DNA of 64,000 bases from Parahoeflea olei (GCF_001703635.1 NZ_LQZT01000001.1:136648-200647); one strand, 5' to 3'; positions 45,856 to 54,488 are shown, counted from the stretch's first letter. Numbers and translations are program-made. The notes: a model not told the origin generated them from the letters alone.

Positions 45856-46764
45856 ATGCAACTCACAGTCGGCCCCAACATGTATTTCTGGGACGCCGCC
45901 ATCTGGCGCGATTTCTACCTGCGGCTCGCCGACGAGGCCCCGGTCGACACGGTGGTCCTGGGCGAACTCGTCTGCTCCAAGCGGCTGCCGTTCTACCAGC
46001 ACCATTTCCAGGAGGTGATCGACCGCCTGCGCGCAGCCGGCAAGACCGTGGCCATGACCAGCCTCGCCCTGATCACGCTCAAGCGCGAGCGCAAGCTGAC
46101 CGCCGAACTCGTCGACATGGGGCTCGAGATCGAGGTCAACGACCTGTCCACCCTGCCGCTGATCCCGGAAGGCCAGCCCTTCTCGGTGGGTCCGCTCGTC
46201 AATGTCTACAACGAAGGCACGCTGCGCTGGCTCGCCGCCCGCGGTGCTGACCGCATCTGCCTGCCGCCGGAACTGCCGCTGTCCTCGATTGCGATCCTCG
46301 CCGCCGCCTCGCCGGTGCCGGTCGAGGCCTGGTCCTGGGGGCGGTTGCCGCTCGCGGTCTCCAGCCGCTGCTACCACGCCCGGCTCAACGAGCGCTCCAA
46401 GGACAATTGCCAGTTCATCTGCAATGCCGACCCGGACGGCCGCGCGGTCGATACGCTCGATGGCGACAGCTTCCTCGCCATCAACGGCATCCAGACGCTC
46501 TCGGCCTCCTGCGCCAACGCCGCCCACCAGCTCGACGGGCTCAGGCAGGCGGGCGTTTCGGCCTTGCGGCTGTCGCCCCAGTTCCGCGGCTTCACCCGGC
46601 TCTGCCAGATGTTCCGTGACCTGATCGACGGCCGCATCGACGCCGACACGCTCTCCGCCAACGCCCTGCCCGACGCCCCCGGCGGCCGCTACGCCGACGG
46701 CTTTTTGACCGGCCACGCCGGCGTCGACTGGTCTGCGGAAGTGAAGCGGGCGGGGCTGGGGTGA
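45856..46764 (+). CDS. ubiV: Ubiquinone anaerobic biosynthesis protein UbiV (U32 family, 4Fe-4S)
   Basis: A 302-residue partner of UbiU. Cluster Cys are Cys40 (GELVCSKR), Cys172, Cys185 and Cys189 (SSRCYHARLNERSKDNCQFIC, given in part). The N-terminus LTVGPNMYFWDAAIWRDFY and the FNR box upstream of the operon agree with the anaerobic ubiquinone role. It lies 64 bases after ubiU. Nothing recognisable follows until the beta-helix gene. Confidence 0.93.
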   Translation: MQLTVGPNMYFWDAAIWRDFYLRLADEAPVDTVVLGELVCSKRLPFYQHHFQEVIDRLRAAGKTVAMTSLALITLKRERKLTAELVDMGLEIEVNDLSTLPLIPEGQPFSVGPLVNVYNEGTLRWLAARGADRICLPPELPLSSIAILAAASPVPVEAWSWGRLPLAVSSRCYHARLNERSKDNCQFICNADPDGRAVDTLDGDSFLAINGIQTLSASCANAAHQLDGLRQAGVSALRLSPQFRGFTRLCQMFRDLIDGRIDADTLSANALPDAPGGRYADGFLTGHAGVDWSAEVKRAGLG

Positions 46765-46996
46765 GGTCCGAAGCGGGCCCTGGGCACGCGAAGGCCTGAT
46801 TCCTTCCCTGCAACGCCGGCCCTGCAACGCCGGGACCGGCAAGCCGCACGCCCGGCCGGCCTCTTGGACCAGATCCCATGGGCGCACTCGAAAACCCGAC
46901 CCACGACGCCCCGGCGACAGGGGTCCGGCCCGCCCTTCAGCCCGCCGCTCCCCGCAATTTCTTGTCTTCCCCTGCCCGGTATGGCAGACAAGACCC

Positions 46997-48115
46997 ATGA
47001 GACATCTTCAGACAGGTACCCGCTCCGCCTCTTCGTTGTGTGCGCTTCTGCTGGCGCTGGCCGCAGCCCCGGCTTTGGCGGAGGAAACCCGCACATGCAC
47101 ACCACTCACGCCTCCCGCGCTGATCTCCGTCGGCGGATGCTATGTGCTTGAGGGTGATTTCGAGGCGCAGGGTCAAAGCGACCACGCGATCATCATCGAC
47201 GGCGTGGATGCCGAGATCGACCTCGCCGGCTTCAGGCTGAAGGCCGCCCCTTCCAGTTCGGCCGCGGGGATCCAGGCGATCAACAGCGGATCCGTCAAGA
47301 TCTCCAATGGCGCGATCGAAGGGTTCCTGTTCGGCATCCGCAGCGAAACCGACCGGCAGAACAGCCTGGTCGAGATCTCCAACGTCGACATTTCCGGCGG
47401 CGCCCGGGGCGTGTTCGTCCAGGCCGACGAGGTGCGCGTTCACAACACCAATGTTCACGATGTCACAGGCTACGTGAACTGGCCGCAAGCCCATTCGATC
47501 GGCATCGAGGTGAACGCCAATTCCTGCGATCTGCGGGACAACCGCGTGTCCGACATCTATCCCGTCAGCACCGCGGAAGGCATAGCGCTGTCGCTGAGCA
47601 ACCCGCCGCTCGACTGCACGATCACGGGCAATGAAATCGAAAACGGCCAGCAACCCCGATACGGGCGATCCTTCGGGCTGTGGCTCGGTGGCCGTCCGCG
47701 AAGCGAAGACCTGAAGATCACGGACAACCGTGTCCAGGGCGTCACCTATGCGATGATGGCGTTTCCGACGTTCAATCAGCAAGTGACCGACAATGAGTTC
47801 GTCGTCGACTGCATGCCGGGAGATGTCAGCACCTATGGCGACCTGACCGACCACAACAGCTTTGTGAGCAGCGGCCGGATCTGCCGCGACAAGGTCGCCC
47901 ACCTGCGTGACCTCGCCAAAGCCGGAAGTCCGGAGTGGAACATCCGCCTCGCCGCCGCCCTGCTGGAAGACCAGGAACTCGGCCGCCGGCCAACCGAAAG
48001 ATGCGAGAGCCTGCGCGAAGCCGCCGAGATTCTCGAAGGCCTGCAGGACACCATGATCCAGGCGAAGGAGCAGATGCTGCGCGTCGAAGGGCTGTTGCCC
48101 TATTGCAGCAAATAA
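46997..48115 (+). CDS. Secreted right-handed parallel beta-helix protein, function unknown
   Basis: A 372-residue secreted protein with a signal peptide (ALLLALAAAPALA at about 16-28). Residues about 40-270 form a pectate-lyase-like series of beta-helix coils with Asn-rich turns, for example IISNG-like and ITGNEIENG, ITDNRVQG and VTDNEFVV. The C-terminal 90 residues are helical and charged. Ten Cys in the mature part suggest disulfides. No catalytic residues of known polysaccharide lyases are evident, so a lyase role is not claimed. It stands alone upstream of the IS630 element. Confidence 0.65.
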   Translation: MRHLQTGTRSASSLCALLLALAAAPALAEETRTCTPLTPPALISVGGCYVLEGDFEAQGQSDHAIIIDGVDAEIDLAGFRLKAAPSSSAAGIQAINSGSVKISNGAIEGFLFGIRSETDRQNSLVEISNVDISGGARGVFVQADEVRVHNTNVHDVTGYVNWPQAHSIGIEVNANSCDLRDNRVSDIYPVSTAEGIALSLSNPPLDCTITGNEIENGQQPRYGRSFGLWLGGRPRSEDLKITDNRVQGVTYAMMAFPTFNQQVTDNEFVVDCMPGDVSTYGDLTDHNSFVSSGRICRDKVAHLRDLAKAGSPEWNIRLAAALLEDQELGRRPTERCESLREAAEILEGLQDTMIQAKEQMLRVEGLLPYCSK

Positions 48116-48431
48116 GAGTCAGCGTGCCCAGCGCATGCTTGGTGGAGATGAAGGACCGGTCACCTGAGTGAGAGGCAGGCGCGGTATGAATGAATATCAC
48201 CGCGCCCCACGCCATCTGCTCACCAGGCCCGGCAGATGCAGTTTCGCATGCCGCTTCATCTTGCAGGGACAGCGCAACAGTTTGAAGCCAGACCCTCTTT
48301 GGCCGCCTCGCGGCATCTCCATGGACCAGCTGAAGCGCTAGTGCGGTTCAGTTCTTGATTGAATCTTTGGGGATTCCGCGATTGGAGATTTTGTGATTCA
48401 AGATGCAGGCTGGGAAGGAGGCCAGCATCTT

Positions 48432-48791
48432 ATGACAGCACCTCTATCCAATGATCTTCGAGAGCGCGTGGTCGGTGCCATCGAGGCCGGCGAGAGCTGC
48501 CGATCGGCGGCGGCGCGCTTCGGGGTTGCCGTTTCCTCGGCCGTGAAGTGGCATCAGCGCTACCGTGGAACCGGCTCGGTCGCGCCCGGCAAGATGGGTG
48601 GGCATCGCAAACGTGTTCTGGAGCCGCATCGAGCCTTCATCATCGAGCGCATCAACCAGACGCCACATCTGACGCTGCACGGCCTGAAGGATGAACTGGC
48701 GGCCCGCGGGATCAAGGTGTCGCACGACACGGTGTGGAAGTTCCTGCGCCGCGAAGGGCTTCGGTTCAAAAAAAGCACTGTTTGCCCTTGA
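48432..48791 (+). CDS. IS630-family transposase, N-terminal frame (OrfA)
   Basis: The N-terminal 119 residues of an IS630 transposase, with helix-turn-helix segments ([37 protein letters not shown] and a second one ending in [15 protein letters not shown]). The frame breaks at RFKK, where a run of seven A (48768-48774) precedes GCA. A net +1 (or -2) shift on the A-run joins it to the catalytic frame. Frameshifting or slippage on A-runs is used by some IS630 members, but inactivation by a simple indel cannot be excluded. Confidence 0.8.
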   Translation: MTAPLSNDLRERVVGAIEAGESCRSAAARFGVAVSSAVKWHQRYRGTGSVAPGKMGGHRKRVLEPHRAFIIERINQTPHLTLHGLKDELAARGIKVSHDTVWKFLRREGLRFKKSTVCP

Positions 48792-49380
48792 GCAGGCCCG
48801 TGCCGACATTGCCCGCAAGCGGCGGCGCTGGCGATCGTTTCAGGCCAGTCTCGATCCACGGCGGCTGGTGTTCATCGACGAAACCTGGATCAAGACCAAC
48901 ATGGCCCCGCTGCGGGGCTGGGAGCAAAAGGGCAAGCGCCTGCGCGGCTTTGCCCCGCACGGCCACTGGCGCACGCTGACCTTCCTCGGCGCGCTGCGGT
49001 GCGACCGACTGACCGCGCCTTGCGTCTTCGATGGACCGATCAACGCGCAATGCTTCCGGGCCTATGTCGAACAGCAGCTCGTGCCTGTGCTCAGACCCGG
49101 CGACATCGTCATCATGGACAATCTCGGATCGCACAAGAGCGTCGCCATCCGCCAGGCCATCACCGCCGCCGGAGCAAGGCTCTGGTTCCTGCCACCCTAC
49201 TCCCCCGACCTGAACCCCATTGAGCAGGCCTTTGCCAAGATCAAGCACTGGATGCGGCAGGCCCAGAAGCGCACCATCGAAGATACATGGCGACACATCG
49301 GACATCTCATCACATCGATCCAGCCAACCGAATGCAGAAATTACCTCGAAAACGTCGGATACGCTTCCGTCAAAACCTGA
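48691..49380 (+). CDS. IS630-family transposase, catalytic frame (OrfB)
   Basis: The C-terminal part of the IS630 transposase. Meaningful residues begin after the A-run ([19 protein letters not shown]). The DDE catalytic triad is intact: Asp in [10 protein letters not shown], Asp in [11 protein letters not shown] and Glu in [16 protein letters not shown]. The preceding part of this frame overlaps OrfA in another phase and is probably not translated alone. Confidence 0.82.
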   Translation: MNWRPAGSRCRTTRCGSSCAAKGFGSKKALFALEQARADIARKRRRWRSFQASLDPRRLVFIDETWIKTNMAPLRGWEQKGKRLRGFAPHGHWRTLTFLGALRCDRLTAPCVFDGPINAQCFRAYVEQQLVPVLRPGDIVIMDNLGSHKSVAIRQAITAAGARLWFLPPYSPDLNPIEQAFAKIKHWMRQAQKRTIEDTWRHIGHLITSIQPTECRNYLENVGYASVKT

Positions 49381-49433
49381 ACCGCTCTAGAGCCTGCGCA
49401 GCTCTTGTTCTTCCACTGCAAGCACTTCGCCCG

Positions 49434-50024
49434 TCAACCCGTTCGAATGACCTTCCGGAATGTCAGGGAAATGCGCCGCGCTCTTTCGATCCGGACGCCA
49501 TCCACGGCGTCGCTCTTGCGGGCGGGGATTTCGTGGGTCCAGTTGTAGCGCGCGGCTTCGGTGAGGAGCACGGCCGAACGGGGTTCGAGCCTCACAGCGC
49601 GTTTCGCGCCGCTCCGCCGTTCCCGAAAAACCATCTCGCAGGATGACAGCAGGCTCACGGAAACGATCGCGTCGCCGAAGCAGGGAACACAGTCGACATG
49701 GGCGCTGATCCCCTGCCCCGGCAGGTATTCATTCGCAATCACCTGATCCGGCAGACTACAGAACACGCCTGTCTCGCGCAGTCGCTCGGCCAGGGGCGCA
49801 AGCCAAACGGGCAGAGGACCGAGATAAGCATCCGCCGTGACCGCCCTCGCCCGGTAATCGTAGCGGTACCCGAAATGCTGGACCCGCCGCTTGAGCTCGG
49901 TGCTCCATTCACAGGCGTCCAGATGGCCGACAAACGCCGCCTCCTCTTCAGCGGAGATGAAGGAAGGCAGGCAGATGGCCCCGGGGGGCAGATTGGTAGA
50001 GGTGGTGTTCAACGATGACCCCAT
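49434..50024 (-). CDS. AlkB-like 2-oxoglutarate/Fe(II) dioxygenase
   Basis: A 196-residue AlkB-family enzyme, which removes alkyl groups from nucleic-acid bases oxidatively. The iron ligands are His109 and Asp111 (ISAHVDCVPCFG) and His164 (NWTHEIPARKSD); the 2-oxoglutarate-binding Arg pair is Arg184 and Arg190 (RRISLTFR). Substrate-lid residues near the N-terminus include FGYRYDYRARAV, closer to ALKBH-type RNA/DNA enzymes than to E. coli AlkB. The ATG overlaps the stop of the upstream methyltransferase gene by 16 bases. GC content is visibly lower than that of most neighbours. The substrate (DNA, mRNA or tRNA) is unknown. Confidence 0.82.
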   Translation of the reverse strand: MGSSLNTTSTNLPPGAICLPSFISAEEEAAFVGHLDACEWSTELKRRVQHFGYRYDYRARAVTADAYLGPLPVWLAPLAERLRETGVFCSLPDQVIANEYLPGQGISAHVDCVPCFGDAIVSVSLLSSCEMVFRERRSGAKRAVRLEPRSAVLLTEAARYNWTHEIPARKSDAVDGVRIERARRISLTFRKVIRTG

Positions 50025-50737
50025 TTCCTGACGGCCTGCCTCTTCTTTTGAAAAGCAAATGTCACAAACTCATCGCCTGCATCCAAGGCGCCCGAACCAT
50101 CGTCCTTGGTCTTAACATGGGTATAGCCCGGATAATCGGAAAAGTAGAACGGATGCGCAACAGGAATATCGTATTGATTGCGCTCCGCTGCGCCATCAAC
50201 ATCAAAAGCACCATCATAGTGGGGGCTATTCACCGCCGTTATGGCAACAACACCGTCGTCGACCAGGTGTTCGGACGCGCTTTCGAGAAAGCGACGGACC
50301 AGAATGTGGTTGGGGTTTCGCCCATGGAGAGGGTTCCGGCTGCCGACATTCGGGAATTGAAAAACAATGGAGCCAAATTTTCCCCGACCGAACCAGTTCG
50401 TTAAGTTCCTGGCATCGACGCCTGGCACAACAGTTACACCTAGACGGCGCAGTGCGATGGCATTGCCAACGGTCGCTTCGGAATATTCGGCCACGGTCTC
50501 GAATGTCGTCGAGATCATGTTCGTGGCAGATACGCCGACCTTTCGGGCAAGCGCCAAGGAAAAGCTCAGGTTCCCCTCTCCCACCAGCAGCACACGCCCA
50601 GCCTTAACCTTCGCCGGAAAATCAAACGGCGTTTTCCGATCAAGCGTGCGCTTCAGCTCAAGCGCTGACAGCCAGAAGTGGCTCCAGGCAAGATCCGATG
50701 CCGATTTTCCAAAATGCCGGCCACCGCGTGGATCCAT
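50009..50737 (-). CDS. Rossmann-fold methyltransferase-like protein, DUF2431 (BMT5-like)
   Basis: A 242-residue DUF2431 protein. In eukaryotes the family includes the 25S rRNA uridine-N3 methyltransferase BMT5. The SAM-site motif is VLLVGEGNLSFSLALARKVG (about 49-68), and IVFQFPNVG (about 124-132) is the other hallmark. The start is the ATG at 50737, 5 bases after GGAG, rather than longer in-frame starts. It overlaps the AlkB-like gene, so the two are co-expressed: one likely adds and the other likely removes methyl groups from nucleic acid. GC is lower than the window average, and the pair lies between an IS630 element and an IS3 remnant, which suggests horizontal gain. Confidence 0.72.
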   Translation of the reverse strand: MDPRGGRHFGKSASDLAWSHFWLSALELKRTLDRKTPFDFPAKVKAGRVLLVGEGNLSFSLALARKVGVSATNMISTTFETVAEYSEATVGNAIALRRLGVTVVPGVDARNLTNWFGRGKFGSIVFQFPNVGSRNPLHGRNPNHILVRRFLESASEHLVDDGVVAITAVNSPHYDGAFDVDGAAERNQYDIPVAHPFYFSDYPGYTHVKTKDDGSGALDAGDEFVTFAFQKKRQAVRKWGHR

Positions 50738-50845
50738 TTTTGCTCCGACCTCCATCGATTGCAGAGGCGGATAGCATTCCATGGATCCTGGCTATGGGTA
50801 CAAAAGCCTTAGAAATTTTGAGTTAGCCCACTGCGAAATCGAACT

Positions 50846-51118
50846 CTATCCGTGACCCTGCCCCCAGGTTTTATCCGGTTTCGAGTTCGCTCCAGCGGTC
50901 TTGGTGGCTGTATTCGCCGCGGCAGCGGCGGGTTCCGGTGCGGAGCCGTTCCGGCTGCTCAGCACCGCATCACGTCGCGGGTTGATGGTCAGGCCGAATT
51001 GGGCGGGCGTCAGCCAGCCGAGACCGGACTGTGGTCCGTGACCGTTCTGATCGCGGCGCAAGTGTGAAAGCGCGGATCGAGCCTGGGGCCGTGACGGGAA
51101 GCGCGGTTCATTCAAGAG
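50846..51118 (-). pseudogene. IS3-family transposase remnant (C-terminal part of integrase)
   Basis: The reverse frame reads LLNEPRFPSRPQARSAL, then GLGWLTPAQFGLTINPRRDA. This is the C-terminal tail of IS3-type OrfB integrases after the last catalytic Glu. The remainder of the transposase is missing, so the element is dead. It lies upstream of the AlkB/BMT5-like pair on the right. Confidence 0.7.
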
Positions 51119-51371
51119 CCCGCCGTGCAGTCCCTCCGGCACGATCCGGATCGTGTCTTCGGCCGAGAGTGCCGCCGCGTCGCATGCCGGCCATGCTTCA
51201 CCGCACGCCCCGCAGGGGCCTTGGCCGACGATGTCTTCAAGGAAAACCTGGGCTTCATCCTCGTTCCTTCGTCACGCCGACGAAGCCCAAGACCTTCCTA
51301 CATCACAACCTCAAATCTGTGCCATGGGCGCTGACGGCAGACAGACCAATCGTCATGCAGGGTTCAAGGCC
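51119..51371. other. Intergenic stretch without a recognisable gene
   Basis: About 250 bases between the IS3 remnant and the end of the IolC-type gene. Short open frames exist on both strands, but none has a Shine-Dalgarno or a family match I can name. It may hold further transposon debris. Confidence 0.4.
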
Positions 51372-53336
51372 CTACTCGTGAGCTTCTCCCCGCAAGGAAA
51401 GCCAGTGATCGACCAGGACCCGGAAGCGGTCAGCCATCTCGGCGACTGCGGTTTGATCGTCAATGCGTTCGGCCAGCCACTCGGCGGCCGTTGCCCCAAA
51501 GAGGGTGCGGCCGACAGCAAAGCCCTTGACCACGGGTGACGCCGACGCGAGGGAAAAGGCCGATCTTATGTCTTCGATCGGGGCGTCGAGCCCCAGGAGC
51601 AGCACGCCGCGGCACCACGCATCATTTTCGACAATGGCCGCTTCGATGTTTTGCCAGGCAACCGCATCCTGCTGTGGCTCGAGCTTCCACCAGTCCGGGC
51701 GAATGCCTGCAGCATAAATGTCACGGATCGCCGTGGCCACCGTGTCAGGGCTGATGGGGCCGGCCTTGGATGCGATGATCTCGATCAGCAGTTCGCGTCC
51801 GACGCTGCGGGCGGCCGAGTAAAGCTGCTTGAGCGTCTCGATCTGTTCGGATTTCAAGTCATCCGCATCGCCCGGATGATAGAAGGCAAGCGCCTTGATG
51901 CAGTGCGTGACCGGCCATGCCACCAGTTGCGAGCCGATATCCTGGCCATATTCAAACCTCAAGGGACGCGAGCCCGGTTCTTCCACGGGGCGACCGATCC
52001 AGTCCAGCCCGACCTGGCTTGCGCGCGCCAATGCCTGCCGGCCAAAGCGTTCATCAAGAAGCATCCCGAATCCTGGGCGCCCTTGAGCCACCTTCGCCGT
52101 CGCCTCGACCGCGAGAACTTTCAGCGCCTCTATCCGGTCCAGCGGAGCGCCCGCCTTTTCCGCCATTTCCACCAGCTGTGACCGGTGATCGATCGCAAAG
52201 GCCATCACCTGCGGCAGATCAAGCCGGCGCGTGGTGGCGCCATGGATGTGGTTGAGCTCGACATCCTTGCGCAAGGCACGATGCGGACTTCCATGTTCAA
52301 GGAAATATCCGAGTTCTGCCCATGTCGGGATCTCGGGTGCACACAGCAGCCGCGACACCGCGAATGCACCGCAGGCATTGGCCCAGGTGGCGCAGGTCTT
52401 GGACGGTTCACCGCGCAGCCATCCGCGCAGGAAGCCCGACATGAAGGCATCACCTGCGCCGAGAACGTTATAGACCTCGATCGGGAACCCCTGACCGACG
52501 ATCCCGTCCTCAAGCGCGGAAATATCGCCGTCTTCGTAGACGATGCAGCCCATGGGGCCACGCTTCAGGACAATCGTCGCCTTGCTCAGGGCCCGGATTG
52601 CCTGAACGGCGGCCAGGCAATCGCTTTCACCCGAGGCGATCAGGATTTCCTCTTCAGTGCCGACGATCAGGTCGCACAAGGGCAAAACGCCACGCAATTT
52701 GGCCGAAACCTCACCGGAAGCGATGTAGCGCTGGTCGCCCGCGGCATGGCCCGCAAGGCCCCACAAATTGGGCCGATAGTCTATGTCGAACACCACCTTG
52801 CGATTGTTGGCACGGGCAATCTCTATTGCTCGCATCTGTGCCGCAGCCGTATTGGCGCGGGAGAAATGCGTGCCCGTGACCAGCACGGAAGCCGATGACG
52901 CGATCTGGGCGGCATCCAGATCCTCGACCTCGAGCGCCATGTCAGCGCAGTTTTCACGGTAGAAAATCAGCGGAAAGCTCTGGTCGTTTTCGACCGAGAG
53001 AAGCACGAGCGCGGTAAGGCGATTGGGGTCGGTGCGAACACCGCTGATATCAACGCCTTCGCGCTGCAACTGCTCACGGATGAAGCCGCCCATCTGTTCG
53101 GCACCGACCCGCGTGATCAGCCCCGAGCGCAGGCCCAGCCTTGCCGTGCCAACGGCGATATTGGTGGGGCAGCCGCCAACTGATTTGGCAAAGCTGGAGA
53201 TATCCTCAAGCCGCGATCCGATCTGTTGACCATAGAGATCGACGGAAGAGCGACCGATAGTCAGCACGTCGAGCCTGCAGTCTTCTGCTGGAGCCGTCGA
53301 AATCCCCGATGCGGCGGCATTTGACAGAGCACTCAT
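51372..53336 (-). CDS. iolC: Fused 5-dehydro-2-deoxygluconokinase / DUF2090 aldolase-like protein (IolC type)
   Basis: A 654-residue fusion. The N-terminal PfkB kinase (about 20-335) has DVLTIGRSSVDLYGQQIGSR, GGCPTNIAVGTARLG, FDIDYRPNLWG and the catalytic GAGDAFMSGFLRG (GAGD at 293-296). The C-terminal half (about 355-654) is DUF2090, an aldolase-like domain with HPGDADDLKSEQIETLKQLY and ELLIEIIASKAG. Rhizobial IolC proteins have this layout and phosphorylate 2-deoxy-5-keto-gluconate in inositol breakdown. No other iol gene is near, so the substrate may be a different keto-hexonate. The start at 53336 has GGGAG 9 bases upstream. Two GAAT/ATTC boxes lie in its promoter. Confidence 0.85.
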   Translation of the reverse strand: MSALSNAAASGISTAPAEDCRLDVLTIGRSSVDLYGQQIGSRLEDISSFAKSVGGCPTNIAVGTARLGLRSGLITRVGAEQMGGFIREQLQREGVDISGVRTDPNRLTALVLLSVENDQSFPLIFYRENCADMALEVEDLDAAQIASSASVLVTGTHFSRANTAAAQMRAIEIARANNRKVVFDIDYRPNLWGLAGHAAGDQRYIASGEVSAKLRGVLPLCDLIVGTEEEILIASGESDCLAAVQAIRALSKATIVLKRGPMGCIVYEDGDISALEDGIVGQGFPIEVYNVLGAGDAFMSGFLRGWLRGEPSKTCATWANACGAFAVSRLLCAPEIPTWAELGYFLEHGSPHRALRKDVELNHIHGATTRRLDLPQVMAFAIDHRSQLVEMAEKAGAPLDRIEALKVLAVEATAKVAQGRPGFGMLLDERFGRQALARASQVGLDWIGRPVEEPGSRPLRFEYGQDIGSQLVAWPVTHCIKALAFYHPGDADDLKSEQIETLKQLYSAARSVGRELLIEIIASKAGPISPDTVATAIRDIYAAGIRPDWWKLEPQQDAVAWQNIEAAIVENDAWCRGVLLLGLDAPIEDIRSAFSLASASPVVKGFAVGRTLFGATAAEWLAERIDDQTAVAEMADRFRVLVDHWLSLRGEAHE

Positions 53337-53396
53337 CCTAACATTCTCCCAATCGACTTCACCGAATGCGACCAACCCCGAGGCACGCATCTGCAC

Positions 53397-53423
53397 TTGG
53401 AATTCCTGAAACTACAATTCCAA
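53397..53423. promoter_or_regulatory. Long inverted repeat upstream of the IolC-type gene
   Basis: TTGGAATT and AATTCCAA form a perfect 8-bp inverted repeat with an 11-base spacer, 60 bases upstream of the leftward kinase start. The arms contain GGAAT and ATTCC, the same half sites as the other RpiR-type boxes in this cluster. Confidence 0.6.
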
Positions 53424-53438
53424 AATTAAGTCAATGCA

Positions 53439-53451
53439 GAATAAACATTCC
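53439..53451. promoter_or_regulatory. GAAT-N4-ATTC box upstream of the IolC-type gene
   Basis: GAAT-AAAC-ATTCC, the same half sites and spacing as the two boxes in the rpiR-idnD region. It lies 103 bases upstream of the kinase start and 42 bases past the end of the leftward rpiR gene, so it sits between the two leftward genes. Confidence 0.5.
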
Positions 53452-53492
53452 ATTTGGATTTTGCCGACCGTCCCTCCGCTTCCCCTCTTCGA

Positions 53493-54335
53493 TCACGACT
53501 CGGGGGCGTGCCGGAGCCTCTTGTCCGCGACAGCGACCGTGAGAGCCATCGCCAGCGTGATGGCGGCCGCAAGTGTTCGAAATCCGGCGAAATCCGCTTC
53601 TGTCAACTGGAAGCAGACCTCGGACAAAGGCACCAGCGGCGACAGCGGCGAATCGCTGATCGCAACAATCGGAACGCCCTGCTGCTTCAACTGCCGGGCC
53701 ATTGCGATGGTTTGATCGGAATAGGGCAGAAAGCTGATGAGGATCGCCGCGTCCTGCGGCGTGGCGATCGAAAGAAGGTCTTCATCGATTCCGTTGATAG
53801 AGCCGCAGATCTCGCTGCGTATCCCCAATTTGGCGAAGGCATAGCGCATCTGGATCAGCGGCGGAAAGGCGCGGCGCCGGGCGCAGAGATAAATGGTCGC
53901 GGCACGCGCCAGGAGCGCGCTCGCGCGTTCGAAGGCGGCGCTGTCGAAATCCTGTTCGAGACGCGCCAGCGAATCGTGCCCCGCCGCAATGAACCCGTTG
54001 AGCAACAATCGACCTTCATCGCCTTCGCGGCTGTGCTCCAATGCGTTGAGCCGGACCTCGTAACTCTGATTGCGGTCGCGCAAACGCTCCCGGAACAATG
54101 TCTGCAGATCCGAGAACCCGTCAAATCCGATAGCCTTGGCGAAGCGCACGAGCGTGGACGGCTGAACGCCCGCCGCCTCTGCAATGGTGGCCGCCGTGCC
54201 AAAGGCCACCTCGTCGGGGTGGCCAACCATATAGGTGGCGGTCTGGGCAAGCCGCTTGGGCATGGTGTCGCGATCATGGGCCAGTCTTTCACACAGCTCG
54301 TCAAAACTGGCAGGGCGCAGGGATCCGCTGTTCAT
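53493..54335 (-). CDS. MurR/RpiR-family transcriptional regulator
   Basis: A 280-residue RpiR-type regulator. The N-terminal HTH_6 domain (about 5-80) includes TIAEAAGVQPSTLVRFAKAIGFDGFSDLQ. The C-terminal SIS sugar-phosphate domain (about 120-260) includes TIYLCARRRAFPPLIQMRYAF, ILISFLPYSDQTIAMARQLKQQG and VAISDSPLSPL. The start at 54335 has GGAG 10 bases upstream. It lies between the IolC-type gene and the divergent dehydrogenase-TRAP operon; boxes of one type at all three promoters suggest it controls the whole cluster. Confidence 0.87.
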   Translation of the reverse strand: MNSGSLRPASFDELCERLAHDRDTMPKRLAQTATYMVGHPDEVAFGTAATIAEAAGVQPSTLVRFAKAIGFDGFSDLQTLFRERLRDRNQSYEVRLNALEHSREGDEGRLLLNGFIAAGHDSLARLEQDFDSAAFERASALLARAATIYLCARRRAFPPLIQMRYAFAKLGIRSEICGSINGIDEDLLSIATPQDAAILISFLPYSDQTIAMARQLKQQGVPIVAISDSPLSPLVPLSEVCFQLTEADFAGFRTLAAAITLAMALTVAVADKRLRHAPES

Positions 54336-54359
54336 GCGATAAGGTCTCCGACTCACTGT

Positions 54360-54373
54360 GGAATATTCATTCC
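54360..54373. promoter_or_regulatory. GGAAT-N4-ATTCC box at the rpiR promoter
   Basis: GGAAT-ATTC-ATTCC, a perfect 5-bp dyad 25 bases upstream of the rpiR start. This position suits autorepression. Confidence 0.6.
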
Positions 54374-54488
54374 AAATTACCCGTGACGGAACGCCGCGTA
54401 TAGGCACGTTTGCGCCTCTCGGGCGATCGGCCCACAGGGCCGGCACCCCGATCTGAAATGCAACATGCATTTTACGCTTGCAGAAAAG

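Larger units (their letters stand above)
48341..49387 (+). mobile_element. IS630-family insertion sequence, apparently complete
   Basis: A 1047-bp element with imperfect terminal inverted repeats: the outer 11 bases are GTGCGGTTCAG at the left and GAGCGGTTCAG (reverse strand) at the right, and about 19 of 25 positions agree overall. It is flanked by TA on both sides (48339-48340 and 49388-49389), the IS630 target duplication. It carries one transposase in two overlapping frames. Confidence 0.88.
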
